In this document: positions 29,037 to 37,113 of the stretch, piece by piece
Numbering within the stretch: position 1 is the stretch's first letter
Layout: each line of letters begins with the position of its first letter
Origin: Legionella fairfieldensis ATCC 49588
GTDB lineage: Bacteria > Pseudomonadota > Gammaproteobacteria > Legionellales > Legionellaceae
Reading direction: 5' to 3'
NCBI RefSeq assembly: GCF_000621525.1
Contig: NZ_JHYC01000028.1
Span: forward strand, 1-52,229
DNA: 52,229 bases
Translations under genes and position numbers: made by a program
Notes under the pieces: generated by a model
The model's database searches: none
What the model saw: only the letters and a program-made list of their open reading frames with translations
Told to the model about the DNA's origin: nothing

Positions 29037-30439
29037 TTTATTTTTCCTGCCTTGCGTGCTGCGGCCATTTTAACCGCTAAGGCGCAGGATAAGAGTCGGG
29101 TTCGTAATGAATCGGCTCGACTGGTCAAAATAATGGGTACGCGTGCACCCAAAACAATACCGCCAGCATCAGCATGGCCAAAAAAGGTTAATTGTTTAGC
29201 CAGGATGTTGCCCGATTCAATTTCCGGAACGAGTAAAATATCAGCATCCCCGGCAACTGGAGATACAATTCCCTTATCATCTGCTGCCTGCTTGTTAATG
29301 GCATTATCAAACGCCAAAGGTCCATCAAGAATACCGTTGATGATTTGGCCCCGATCGGCCATTTTACATAAAGTGGCTGCATCGACTGTCGCTTGCATCG
29401 CAGGGCTAACCAGTTCTATGGCGGCAAGAATAGCTACTTTGGGTTTTTTATCTTCACCAAACAAAACACGCCAAAGATTAATGGCATTTTGACAGATATC
29501 AGCTTTTTCAGCAGCATTGGGCATAATATTGATGGCAGCATCGGTGACAATAAGCGGTTTATGATAAGAAGGCACGTCCATCACATAAGCATGACTAATA
29601 CGGTATTTAGTGCGCAAATGACATGAAGTGGGTACCACTGCTGCCAGCAGCTCATGGGAACTCAGTGAACCTTTCATAATAGCGTCAACTTTTGCAGTTA
29701 CCGCCAACTCCACCGCTTTGCTGGCGGCCGCATCACTATGTTCTGTGTCAACCAGATCCCATTGGGATAGATCAATATCTGCTTCCTGTGCAGCCGCCTT
29801 AATCTTTGTCTTCGGACCAATTAAAAGGGGAAGAATCAATCCGGCCTGCACCGAATCAGCTACCGCAGTAAGTACATTCGCCTTTACCGGATGAACAATT
29901 GCAGTGCGAATAGCTTCCATATTCTGGCACGATTGGATGATCGCCTGAAAACTGTCATGATTATGAATTTCAATGTGCGGCAAATCAGCTTTTGCCACTC
30001 GTATTTTTTTAGATGGCGCCAGAACGGTCGCTAATCCATCCATGATGGTTTCACCATGTTGATTAACACCTTTGCAATCAAATGTTACGATTGACTTATC
30101 ACGGAATTTATCTCGCACAATGAGCGTGATGGTGACATTATCTCCTATACGAACCGGCTTTCTAAATTTAATATCCTGTTCGAGATAAATTGTTCCGGGA
30201 CCAGGCAAGACTGTTCCCAACAGTGCAGAAATTAATGAACCAGACCACATCCCATGACCCACGATGCCACGAAAAATATCACTTTTGGCGAACTCGGGAT
30301 CCAGGTGAGCAGGATTCACATCACCCGACATAGCCGCAAACAGCGAAATGTCTTCTTGTGTTAACGTTCTGGTCAAACTGGCTCGCTGACCCAAAGTTAA
30401 CTCGTCAAAGGGAACATTTTCCAGAAATTCCTTATTCAT
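29033..30439 (-). CDS. MaoC-phosphotransacetylase fusion (bifunctional hydratase/phosphate acyltransferase)
   Basis: A 468-residue fusion. Residues 1-150 are a MaoC-like hotdog domain with the FAAMSGDVNPAHLD motif (catalytic Asp and His, R-specific enoyl-CoA hydratase type). Residues 160-468 are a phosphate acetyl/butyryltransferase domain with the KGSLSSHELL and PEIESGNILAKQL stretches. It would make an acyl phosphate from acyl-CoA, which the downstream kinase turns into ATP. The hydratase fused in front suggests the acyl group may come from crotonyl- or hydroxybutyryl-type CoA, possibly storage-polymer turnover (inference). Known as a common Legionella/proteobacterial architecture. Confidence 0.9.
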   Translation of the reverse strand: MNKEFLENVPFDELTLGQRASLTRTLTQEDISLFAAMSGDVNPAHLDPEFAKSDIFRGIVGHGMWSGSLISALLGTVLPGPGTIYLEQDIKFRKPVRIGDNVTITLIVRDKFRDKSIVTFDCKGVNQHGETIMDGLATVLAPSKKIRVAKADLPHIEIHNHDSFQAIIQSCQNMEAIRTAIVHPVKANVLTAVADSVQAGLILPLLIGPKTKIKAAAQEADIDLSQWDLVDTEHSDAAASKAVELAVTAKVDAIMKGSLSSHELLAAVVPTSCHLRTKYRISHAYVMDVPSYHKPLIVTDAAINIMPNAAEKADICQNAINLWRVLFGEDKKPKVAILAAIELVSPAMQATVDAATLCKMADRGQIINGILDGPLAFDNAINKQAADDKGIVSPVAGDADILLVPEIESGNILAKQLTFFGHADAGGIVLGARVPIILTSRADSLRTRLLSCALAVKMAAARKAGKIK

Positions 30440-30622
30440 TATTCTTCCTTAAATTTAAATCCTGCCAGGCGATCAAATTTTTCGAATAAATAATTATACA
30501 ATAGGATCAGACTTAGCGCTTGATTAATAATTTAGACGGTATTTAACCTACTATTTCTATGTTGCTCCGCCACACAAGCTCCGGGTAAATTGACTTCCAA
30601 TCATTTTTAACTACAATAAAAG

Positions 30623-30675
30623 TGAGGACGACCTCATTCACAATAACCAACGCGGGACGACCCGGCTAAATGAGG
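30623..30675 (+). promoter_or_regulatory. Guanidine-II (mini-ykkC) riboswitch controlling gdx/sugE
   Basis: Two hairpins with identical ACGA loops lie just before the exporter gene. P1 is TGAGG-ACGA-CCTCA (30623-30636) and P2 is CGGG-ACGA-CCCG (30653-30664), 16 nt apart. Paired stems with ACGR loops define the mini-ykkC guanidine sensor. The ribosome site TGAGG (30671-30675) is identical to the 5' arm of P1, so the P1 3' arm CCTCA can pair with it when P1 is open. Guanidinium would close P1 and free the ribosome site, giving an ON switch. Motif identity is near certain; the switching geometry is inferred. Confidence 0.95.
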
Positions 30676-30682
30676 AAATACT

Positions 30683-30997
30683 ATGGCTTGGGTCTATTTA
30701 TTTTTTGCCGGAATACTTGAGATTGTCTGGTCATTTACCATGAAGCAGTCTGCTGGCTTCACTAAAATTACCCCTACCATCATTACCTTGATAGCAATGA
30801 TATTTAGCGTTATTTTCCTGTCTATTTCAATGAAAAGCCTCCCTTTAGGTACAGCTTATACCATTTGGACTGGTATTGGCGCCGTGGGGGCATTTCTTAC
30901 AGGTTTATTTATTCTTGGAGAACCCGCTAATGTTATGCGTCTTATCGCGGCGGGATTGATAGTATCAGGTTTAGTGATAATGAAGATCACCTCTTAA
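30683..30997 (+). CDS. gdx: Guanidinium exporter of the SMR family
   Basis: A 104-residue, four-helix small multidrug resistance protein (formerly SugE). The active Glu is in LEIVWSFTMKQS near residue 13, the Gdx-type signature, as opposed to the EmrE-type. Family members work as dual-topology dimers exchanging guanidinium for two protons. The upstream guanidine-II riboswitch independently supports the substrate. GAGG lies seven bases before the ATG. Confidence 0.96.
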   Translation: MAWVYLFFAGILEIVWSFTMKQSAGFTKITPTIITLIAMIFSVIFLSISMKSLPLGTAYTIWTGIGAVGAFLTGLFILGEPANVMRLIAAGLIVSGLVIMKITS

Positions 30998-31063
30998 GTC
31001 GCATGAATGAATGGGAAACATTAATCTATGCTAATATCCATTCTCTAAAATTTAAATTAAGAA

Positions 31064-32422
31064 GTAACTCGCGTAGAAATGAAAGGACTCGAAGGATATA
31101 CACAGGGTCCTATTGGCGCCAGCTTTGCTACACAAGATTGTGTAGAAGAATATTTACATCATACTTTGCAGAACTATCCTGACGCAGAGATTCAATTTTC
31201 AAAGGAAATGATTTCTTTCGAAGAAAATAACACTGGGATAATGGTAAAATTACTCGACAGAAAAAATAATAAAGAAGAATTAGTGCAGACTCAATACCTC
31301 CTTGCTGCTGATGGTGCACATAGCTCTATACGTAAGCAACTGGAAATTGAAATGGAAGGACCTGACAATTTAGCGCAGTCTTGTAGCGTTTATTGTGAGT
31401 TCGATATATCGCAATGGACCAAGCATCGGCCAAGCATTGGATTTTTCTTTACCAATCCCCAGTTATCAGGCCGCTCCTTATTTACTGCTTATGGTAAAAA
31501 TCGCTGGATTGTCGGCTTGAATCTTAAACCAGAAAATGCAAAAGAGGATTTTACAGATGAATATTGTTTAAGTGAGATAAGGCGTGTTCTTGGTATGCCT
31601 GAGCTTGAAATTAATATTATCAATAAAAGCTTTTGGACAATGGCAGCACAAATTGCAAAACAATATCGTCATGGTAACGTTTTTTTAGTGGGTGATGCGG
31701 CACATCGTTTGCCACCTACCGGTGGTTTAGGAATGAATACAGGTATTGCAGACGCACATAACCTTGCCTGGAAACTAGCATTATCAATTAATCATTCAGT
31801 AAGTGATGCATTACTGGATACCTATTATGATGAACGTGCCCCAGTTGCTAAACGCAATATTGCATGGAGTATAGAAAATGCTGAGCGTTTCTTTGATATA
31901 TTTAAAGCAATTCAAAGTGGTGACTATGAAACGTTAAAAATAAAATTACATGAGCAACAAAAAAATCTTAATTATGAAGGTTTAGATTTAGGATTTATTT
32001 ATCACTCCCAAGCGGTGCTGCCTGAGAATGATCAAATCATTAGCATCTTACCAGATAAGTATATACCTACTACCTTGCCAGGAAGTCGCGCGCCTTATGT
32101 AAAATTAATGAAAGACGAAGAAATTATTTCAACGTTTGATTTGTTTGAGAAAGAATATGTTTTGTTGGTCGGTTCTGAAGGACAAGCCTGGCAAGCAGCA
32201 GCTAACGAATTAGTATTAGAAAGGTCCTTGCCGCTTAAAAGTTACAGAGTCGCTGCTAATGGTGATTTAATTGACCCTGAAAATACGTGGCATAGCAATT
32301 ATGAAATTACTACCACAGGAGCTGTTCTGGTTCGCCCCGATGGGCACGTTGCTTGGCGTAGCAAAGAGATGATTACAAATCCTCTTAAACAACTTAGAGA
32401 AATATTCTCTTTTAATGAATAG
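31064..32422 (+). pseudogene. FAD-dependent aromatic monooxygenase, N-terminally truncated
   Basis: An open frame of 447 residues from the ATG at 31079 (frame open from 31061). It matches PheA/TfdB-type flavin hydroxylases: LLAADGAHSSIRKQL (the DG motif) near residue 80, GDAAHRLPPTGGLGMNTGIADAHNLAW (shown in part: GDAAHR near 205), and a C-terminal thioredoxin-like domain. The N-terminal Rossmann region with GxGxxG, about 100 residues, is absent, and an in-frame TAA at 31058 closes the frame upstream. No ribosome site precedes the ATG. Without the FAD-binding loop it is probably inactive. The rest of the coding region is clean, so the truncation may be recent. Confidence 0.75.
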
Positions 32423-32494
32423 TAATAATTAACAATACGATTAGTATCACCAAACGCAGCAAAGCAACATATTCGCTAAACAATTGCCTGAGCT

Positions 32495-33271
32495 TCAGCT
32501 ATTATTTTGATAATCTACAAGTACTTCATTAAGAATCAGTTTAGATTTCTCTATTTCTTTAGGATTAGTTCCAGATAGCCCTGCGCAAATAATCAAGGCT
32601 TTCCATAATGTCCACCCTCGCCCGCGATTCCAGGTATCATGGTCTGGATTTAGTGTTTTTTGAAATACATTTCGGTTTTCACCTTTGAAAAAAGTCCAAC
32701 CAATTGCCAAGTCGCAAGCTGGGTCGCCTAGCCCTGATTGCCCAAAGTCGATTACAGCACTTAGTTGACCGTCATTTACCAGTAAGTTGCCTGTTGCAAT
32801 ATCACCATGAATCCAAACAGGGGGTTTCTGCCAAGTCGAAGCTAATGCAGACTCCCATATTTTGGTTGCAGTTTGAGTATCAATTTATTGTTAAGTAACC
32901 TTATCGCTTCTCTTGTTTCTCCATCATAAACCGCAAGATTGCCGCCGCGATAAAAGTTATGCTCCCCGGCTAAAGGACCACCGGTAGTATCACATTCCTG
33001 CAAAGCTACTAAAAATTCTGCCAATGAAGTAGCAAACTGGTTTAAATCGTTAATGCGATTTATTGCTGCCGTATCTCTTTTAAGCCATTTATAAATAGAC
33101 CAATGCCAAGGGTATTCTTTGCTTGGCTTACCCATAGCTAGTGGCGTAGGTATTGCTACTGTTAAATAAATGGAGGGCTAATTTAGGCAACCAATATTGT
33201 TCTTTTTCTACTTGCCCTGAATATTCTGCATTGGAGGGTAGGCGCACAGTCATCTCTTCACCTAGATGAAT
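32495..33271 (-). pseudogene. Aminoglycoside phosphotransferase-family gene, fused at the 5' end and twice frameshifted
   Basis: Three reading-frame pieces together give a coherent APH fold kinase. Piece 1 (LGEEMTVRLPSN, QVEKEQYWLPKLA) is in frame with the upstream HEPN gene. An extra T near 33164-33170 moves the frame to piece 2 (TPLAMGKPSKEYPWHWSIYKW). A missing base near 32880 moves it to piece 3, which holds the catalytic VWIHGDIATGNLL and the metal-binding VIDFGQSGLGDPACD. The two shifts cancel: 777 bp remain a multiple of three. The first ~45 residues of the kinase are gone. Family members phosphorylate antibiotics or other small molecules; this copy cannot make a full protein. Confidence 0.8.
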
Positions 33272-33610
33272 AATATCTCCTGAATAGTCGGCAATATTGC
33301 GTTGTTTACGCATGGCATCGAGTATAATTACTGTTTTTTTATCAGTACCTAAAGTTTGTGGTAATAACTGAATCATCGTTTGATGATGACCTGGCTTAGA
33401 CGTTAAGGTTCGATACCCATTGGCTTGAAGCGCTGCATTTGCTAATTGCATGATGGCCTTATAAGCAGCATCAAAACGATTTTCAGCGCTGACTAAGTCA
33501 ATTTTTGAATCCATAATATTGCGTTCAGCAGCATGTAAAAGCCGTTTTATCGCCTCTGGATTAGATGGTATTTTTTCCAGACTGATACCTATTAAGTTAT
33601 CCAAGGTCAT
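33128..33610 (-). CDS. HEPN protein fused to a kinase fragment (damaged MNT-HEPN toxin)
   Basis: A 160-residue chimera. Residues 1-112 are a HEPN-type helical domain (AERNIMDSKIDLVSAENRFD, RKQRNIADYSGD). From about residue 113 (IIHLGEEMTV) the sequence is the N-terminal lobe of an aminoglycoside phosphotransferase, so a deletion joined two genes in frame near 33,272. It starts 14 bp inside the HTH-nucleotidyltransferase gene, the usual MNT-HEPN toxin-antitoxin layout where HEPN is the RNase partner. The conserved basic RKxRN is present, but the His of the classic Rx4-6H motif reads as Tyr here. The HEPN C-terminal helix is lost, so activity is doubtful. Confidence 0.7.
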   Translation of the reverse strand: MTLDNLIGISLEKIPSNPEAIKRLLHAAERNIMDSKIDLVSAENRFDAAYKAIMQLANAALQANGYRTLTSKPGHHQTMIQLLPQTLGTDKKTVIILDAMRKQRNIADYSGDIIHLGEEMTVRLPSNAEYSGQVEKEQYWLPKLALHLFNSSNTYATSYG

Positions 33611-34175
33611 TTTCCGCCCCCATGATAAATAGTTTAGGATTATTTAAAATCTCTAGTACGAAGAGTTCTTGCTTTTGTAAACATGCCTTCCATTGTTCTC
33701 TGGAATATATTTTGGGATTAATTTCTCTTCCTAAATTAGTTTGAGCAGGATAAAGAACGGTTACTATTTCTGTAAAATCGATGTCACCAATAATAAGCAC
33801 ATCGATATCAGAGCGCAGATTTTCAGTTCCTTTTGCTACTGAACCAAAAACGCAAGCTACTTCGATTTTTTCAGCTAATGGGGCTAGCGAATCAAATAAA
33901 ACATCCACCAAACCAGACGTTTTTTTCAAAATGCTGGTAAGCTCTGGGTAAATAGGTAAATTACGATTAGCTTGATAATAGACCTGATTACCACTGAGTT
34001 CACGTAATAGCACGTTAGCTTTGGCAAGCTTGGATAATTCCCGATGAAGGGTACCTGCGGTCGTGCTTGTTAATCTTGCAATCTCTCGGACATGATAGCG
34101 CTCATCGGGATGTAGCAGTAGAAGCCCAAGTACACGCCGCCGATATTCAGAAAATAATATTGAGATATCTAACAT
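33597..34175 (-). CDS. HTH-nucleotidyltransferase (MNT antitoxin-like) protein
   Basis: A 192-residue protein from the ATG at 34175. Residues 1-90 form a winged helix-turn-helix (YHVREIARLTSTTAGTLHRELS), and residues 95-192 a minimal nucleotidyltransferase with the GSVAKGTENLRSDIDVLII catalytic pattern (GS...DxD). In MNT-HEPN modules the nucleotidyltransferase neutralises HEPN, sometimes by adding AMP to it; the fused HTH suggests it also represses its own operon. Two near-identical inverted repeats sit in its promoter. It overlaps the HEPN gene by 14 bp. This half of the module looks intact, although its toxin partner is truncated. Confidence 0.82.
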   Translation of the reverse strand: MLDISILFSEYRRRVLGLLLLHPDERYHVREIARLTSTTAGTLHRELSKLAKANVLLRELSGNQVYYQANRNLPIYPELTSILKKTSGLVDVLFDSLAPLAEKIEVACVFGSVAKGTENLRSDIDVLIIGDIDFTEIVTVLYPAQTNLGREINPKIYSREQWKACLQKQELFVLEILNNPKLFIMGAENDLG

Positions 34176-34185
34176 AATTTTCACA

Positions 34186-34233
34186 TGAAGCCAAATAAGC
34201 TTCAATCATAGCCCAATAAGCTACATTATTCAA
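34186..34233 (-). promoter_or_regulatory. Promoter with two operator-like inverted repeats for the HTH-MNT operon
   Basis: Read on the minus strand, a -35 TTGAAT (34228-34233) and -10 TATGAT (34205-34210) are separated by exactly 17 bp. Two matching inverted repeats are placed on it. TAGC-7-GCTA (34209-34223) fills the -35/-10 spacer, and TGAAGC-7-GCTTCA (34186-34204) covers the expected transcription start. Both share the core AGCCMAATAAGCT, and their centres are 21 bp apart, two helical turns. This is the layout expected for autorepression by the HTH domain. Binding itself is inferred. Confidence 0.7.
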
Positions 34234-34279
34234 TGAGTCCAAATCTTAACAAGATGATAAGCGCATGAATTTGAGAATA

Positions 34280-34500
34280 GTGACGAAAGTGATAAGTGTA
34301 ATGACTGTAAAACTTTTATTTTTATTAAATCCATTTGAAGATTGTAAAAATGTCTAATAGTATTATTTTTATTCTATGAATCTTTTCCCCTAAAAGTTTG
34401 AAATGCCTTAATTTTGTTCTTTTGCTAGCGGTTGAGAAGCGTAGAGACTGTAAAATAGACTTAATTAATTTGATTAAGGTAGAAATATAGCCTAGCAGAG
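34280..34500. repeat. ~220-bp dispersed repeat, copy A
   Basis: The second copy is at 44491-44707 in the same orientation. Shared blocks in order: GTGACGAAAGTGATAAG, TAGTATT-TTTT-CTATGAAT, CCCCTAAAAGTTTGAAAT, TAATTTTGTTCTTTTGCTAGC, GACTGTAAAAT-like, TTTGATTAAGG and AAA-ATA-GCCTAGCAGAG. Indels separate the blocks and overall identity is perhaps three quarters. No ORF is shared. The end of this copy overlaps the tail of the NYN pseudogene. Confidence 0.8.
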
Positions 34501-35128
34501 GAGGAAAGGGATATGAACAATTTTACCATTTTTCTTTTTAATCACTTCTGGCAAAAGGCTGGTTTTAATATGCCCTTCAGTTAGTTTTGTAACGTGTCCA
34601 AGCTTGATCGCTTTTAGTAATGAATCATGCGTTTCTAGCGTAGGGGGGTGAGTAATTTGAATTGAATCTCATTATTTTCAGAGCGAGCCATTTTTACTGC
34701 TGGCACCATATCTGTGTCATTGGTAACCAGGATGATTTTATCAAAACTTTTTTTAATGGCATCTCGCACCATATAGATAGAAAGATTAACATCAGTTTCT
34801 TTTTCTTCGTGCTTTATCCATTGAAGATTGATTTGCTTATTTTTATAATCCAAGAGTTTCTTCTTAAAATTACCACCAATAAACTCCACGCCCACTGTTT
34901 CTAATGCTTCTACATAGGTTCTATGACGCAGAATTGTTTCTTTATCCAGATGGGTAGCAATCGCAGAAAAATAATAAATCTGTTCAATATGGTCTGTTTT
35001 GGGGTCAATAAATTTTTCGGCAAAAGAACGGAGGTTCAACCATTTTAAGTAAGGCTTATTGAGATTTTAATACCATGATAAAGGTTAAATCCATCAACAT
35101 ATACTGCAATTTTTTTCTTATTATTCAT
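34492..35128 (-). pseudogene. NYN-domain (PIN-like RNase) gene with two frameshifts
   Basis: Translation in three frames gives a complete LabA/NYN-type protein. The N-terminus (KKKIAVYVDGFNLYHGIK) has the metal-binding Asp and is followed by a missing A in an A run near 35063-35070. The middle piece has KETDVNLSIYMVRDA and VTNDTDMVPA, with further catalytic Asp residues. One C is missing from a C6 run (34643-34648), after which the tail continues as PTLETHDSLLKAI, LGHVTKLTEGHI and ends at the TAG at 34492. With the two bases added, the gene is 639 bp, 213 codons, a normal NYN length. It follows a structured leader at 35146-35224. Confidence 0.82.
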
Positions 35129-35145
35129 ATAAAGCTACATCCCTA

Positions 35146-35224
35146 AAACAAAAAACCCCGGGATCTACCCAGGGCGTCTCTCGCACCCTGCTAAGTGAAT
35201 AGCAGAAGTAACGAGCGTTTACAT
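35146..35224 (-). ncRNA. Structured leader or small RNA ending in an intrinsic terminator, upstream of the NYN gene
   Basis: Minus-strand elements: a -10 TATAAT (35231-35236) with a weak -35 near 35255; then hairpin 1 (CTGCTA...TAGCAG, 35188-35205); then hairpin 2 (CAGGG...CCCTG, 35170-35190); then a 7-bp hairpin CCCTGGG-TAGAT-CCCCGGG-type stem (35156-35174) followed by TTTTTT. Hairpin 2 shares bases with both neighbours, so hairpin 1 plus terminator excludes hairpin 2. That is attenuator geometry, with about 78 nt from predicted start to T-run. It could be a regulated leader of the NYN gene or a free small RNA. The family is not known to me. Confidence 0.6.
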
Positions 35225-35302
35225 GTATATATTATAGGGGTTCGCCTATTTATTTTTAAACGGATTTTTATTGTCATGCATAGAAAAATCCAGATTAAAC
35301 AA

Positions 35303-35749
35303 TTATCTTACGCCGATAAAAATAGCTACTTCATCACCATTTTTATATTCTTCAAAGTCTGTCATAAAACAACGTTGATATGGACTGTCTACGGTAAAAT
35401 AATCCCAGACACGTTTCCATGTTTCAATGACTGTTTGGGGCATTGCGCCTTTATTCTGGAATACAAGGTAATTGCCAGAATTGATTTTAACGGTACTTAA
35501 TTCAGCACCTTGATTGTTATTGAGTGTGCCTGCAGTGACGTCATAGGAACCATTTGCATCAGATTCATAGCCTGAATAGACACCAAAAATAGTTGTGTTA
35601 GGAGTTGGATTGCTGGAATAGAATTGTTGCCACAGAGCAGGTAATTTTGCGGTTTCTGGGTTGAACTCATCGTTATTTTTAGTTCTTATGGTGAGACCTG
35701 TTACTGTAAAGCTATCAACATGTTTCAGTACGGGATGTATAGCTGACAT
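35303..35749 (-). CDS. GyrI-like/effector-binding domain protein
   Basis: A 148-residue single-domain protein of the AraC-effector-binding/GyrI type. Signs are DSFTVTGLTIRT at the start, FGVYSGYESDANGSYDVTAG in the middle, and VWDYFTVDSPYQRCFMTDFEEY near the end, with the conserved Glu-rich ligand pocket. Such stand-alone domains bind small amphipathic or cationic drugs (Cass2-type) or act with a regulator. AAGGAG lies nine bases before the ATG. Its start overlaps the tail of the EVE pseudogene, and a YafY-type regulator lies upstream on the same strand, so the three probably formed one operon. Confidence 0.83.
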   Translation of the reverse strand: MSAIHPVLKHVDSFTVTGLTIRTKNNDEFNPETAKLPALWQQFYSSNPTPNTTIFGVYSGYESDANGSYDVTAGTLNNNQGAELSTVKINSGNYLVFQNKGAMPQTVIETWKRVWDYFTVDSPYQRCFMTDFEEYKNGDEVAIFIGVR

Positions 35750-36184
35750 TCAAATGTTCTCCTTTTATTAATCGTTCAGGGGATTGCATGGCTTTAATAA
35801 TCAGTTGCATATCATGATCGTTGATTGCTATAAGTCCAAAACGAAATTAATATCCCCAATTTTTTTTATTTTTTGTGAAATCTAGTTGTTCGAGAAGTGG
35901 TGTAATAAGTGCTTCCTGAGCATCAAGCCACAGCACATCTCGCCGGAATGGGCAAAAGCCATTGCCCATATCAACTTGATAAGGCTCTTTTTCTTTAATT
36001 TGTCCAAGCGCGGTAAATGATTGTAATTCTTTTCCTCCAAAGGTTACCGTTGGTGAATAATAGACAACCCAATCATTAGGCTTCATACGTCGTAATGGAG
36101 CACCTTTACCATGACAAACTTGCAGCCTGATCATCGACCGTTTTGGACATGTTCTGCTGAAGCAACAGCGATCCAATTTGACAT
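35715..36184 (-). pseudogene. EVE-domain gene with one frameshift and one nonsense codon
   Basis: The gene starts at the ATG at 36184 ([17 protein letters not shown]). One A is missing near 36133-36135, after which the other frame carries the EVE hallmark [23 protein letters not shown]-type stretch and NWGY. A TAA at 35847-35849 interrupts the C-terminus, and the same frame continues as FRFGLIAINDHDM to a stop at 35715. With one base added the gene is 471 bp, 157 codons, the normal EVE length. EVE domains read modified bases in DNA or RNA and often sit in defence or drug-response islands. It is inactive as drawn. Confidence 0.82.
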
Positions 36185-36307
36185 TATGATTTTCTAAGTA
36201 CAACGGCACTTGGTTCGAGCATAATATTTTCCCTTTTAAATAGTAGTTGTATGTTCTAACCTAGTGTACTGACATAGAGTGACAGTTTCTGTCAGTAGTG
36301 AAGGAGC

Positions 36308-37000
36308 TTATTGCTCAGGAATATTATTCATTTCACGCCATTTTTTTAGCAGAGTTTGGCGTTGTTGGGGATAGCGTGTTTCTAGCTGCACTAAATTGGC
36401 AATTCTATCCGTGCGAAAATGGCGAAAGTTAGACCTAAGCTCACACCAAGCGACAATAACATGAACCTCTTCAAAAAAACCCAGTGCCAGTGGCCAAATA
36501 ATGCGTTGAGACTCATCTCCTTTAACATCAATATAGGTCATTTGAAGCTTATGCTCTTTACGAATAGCAAGACGTATTAGTCCTTCTTTCTCATCATCAT
36601 TTTCTACTGTGGTTTTTACAGGACCAATGAGTAAGCCTGAAAATTCAAGTTGTTGCCGAAGATCTTCTGGGAGCACAGCAGATATCTTAGCTAAGACATT
36701 GGTTGCAGCAAGTCTTAATTTCTTATCAGTCCTACGTGCTACCCAACATGATCCTAAGACTAAGGCTTCGATCTCTTCTTCAGAAAACATTAAAGGGGGT
36801 AGCATAAAGCCAGGACGTAATACATAGCCAAGACCAGGCTCACCTTCTATTGATGCCCCTTGGCCTTGCAAAGTGACTATATCGCGATACACGGTGCGAA
36901 GGCTTACATTGAGCTCTTCGGCCAATTGTTTTCCACTAACCGGATAGCGATGACACCGCAATATTTGAATGAGGTCAAAAAGACGCTGGGTTTTAGACAA
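36308..37000 (-). CDS. YafY-type HTH/WYL transcriptional regulator
   Basis: A 230-residue DNA-binding protein. Residues 1-60 are an HTH_11 domain (YPVSGKQLAEELNVSLRTVYRDI). Residues 130-210 are a WYL domain, here with the signature region as LQMTYIDVKGDESQR and IIWPLALGFF, followed by a C-terminal extension. WYL regulators sense ligands or nucleic acid and frequently control stress and defence genes. It is apparently intact, unlike its neighbours, and precedes the EVE and GyrI-like genes on the same strand, which are plausible targets. Confidence 0.85.
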   Translation of the reverse strand: MSKTQRLFDLIQILRCHRYPVSGKQLAEELNVSLRTVYRDIVTLQGQGASIEGEPGLGYVLRPGFMLPPLMFSEEEIEALVLGSCWVARRTDKKLRLAATNVLAKISAVLPEDLRQQLEFSGLLIGPVKTTVENDDEKEGLIRLAIRKEHKLQMTYIDVKGDESQRIIWPLALGFFEEVHVIVAWCELRSNFRHFRTDRIANLVQLETRYPQQRQTLLKKWREMNNIPEQ

Positions 37001-37113
37001 AGTATAAACCTGTAAAAATTCATGCTGTCGTATTTTGGCGGTATTAATTTAAAATTGCTATATCAGTGGTGTCAAAGGAAAGGCGAACAGTCCTGCTCGC
37101 CTCAAACCGAGAA

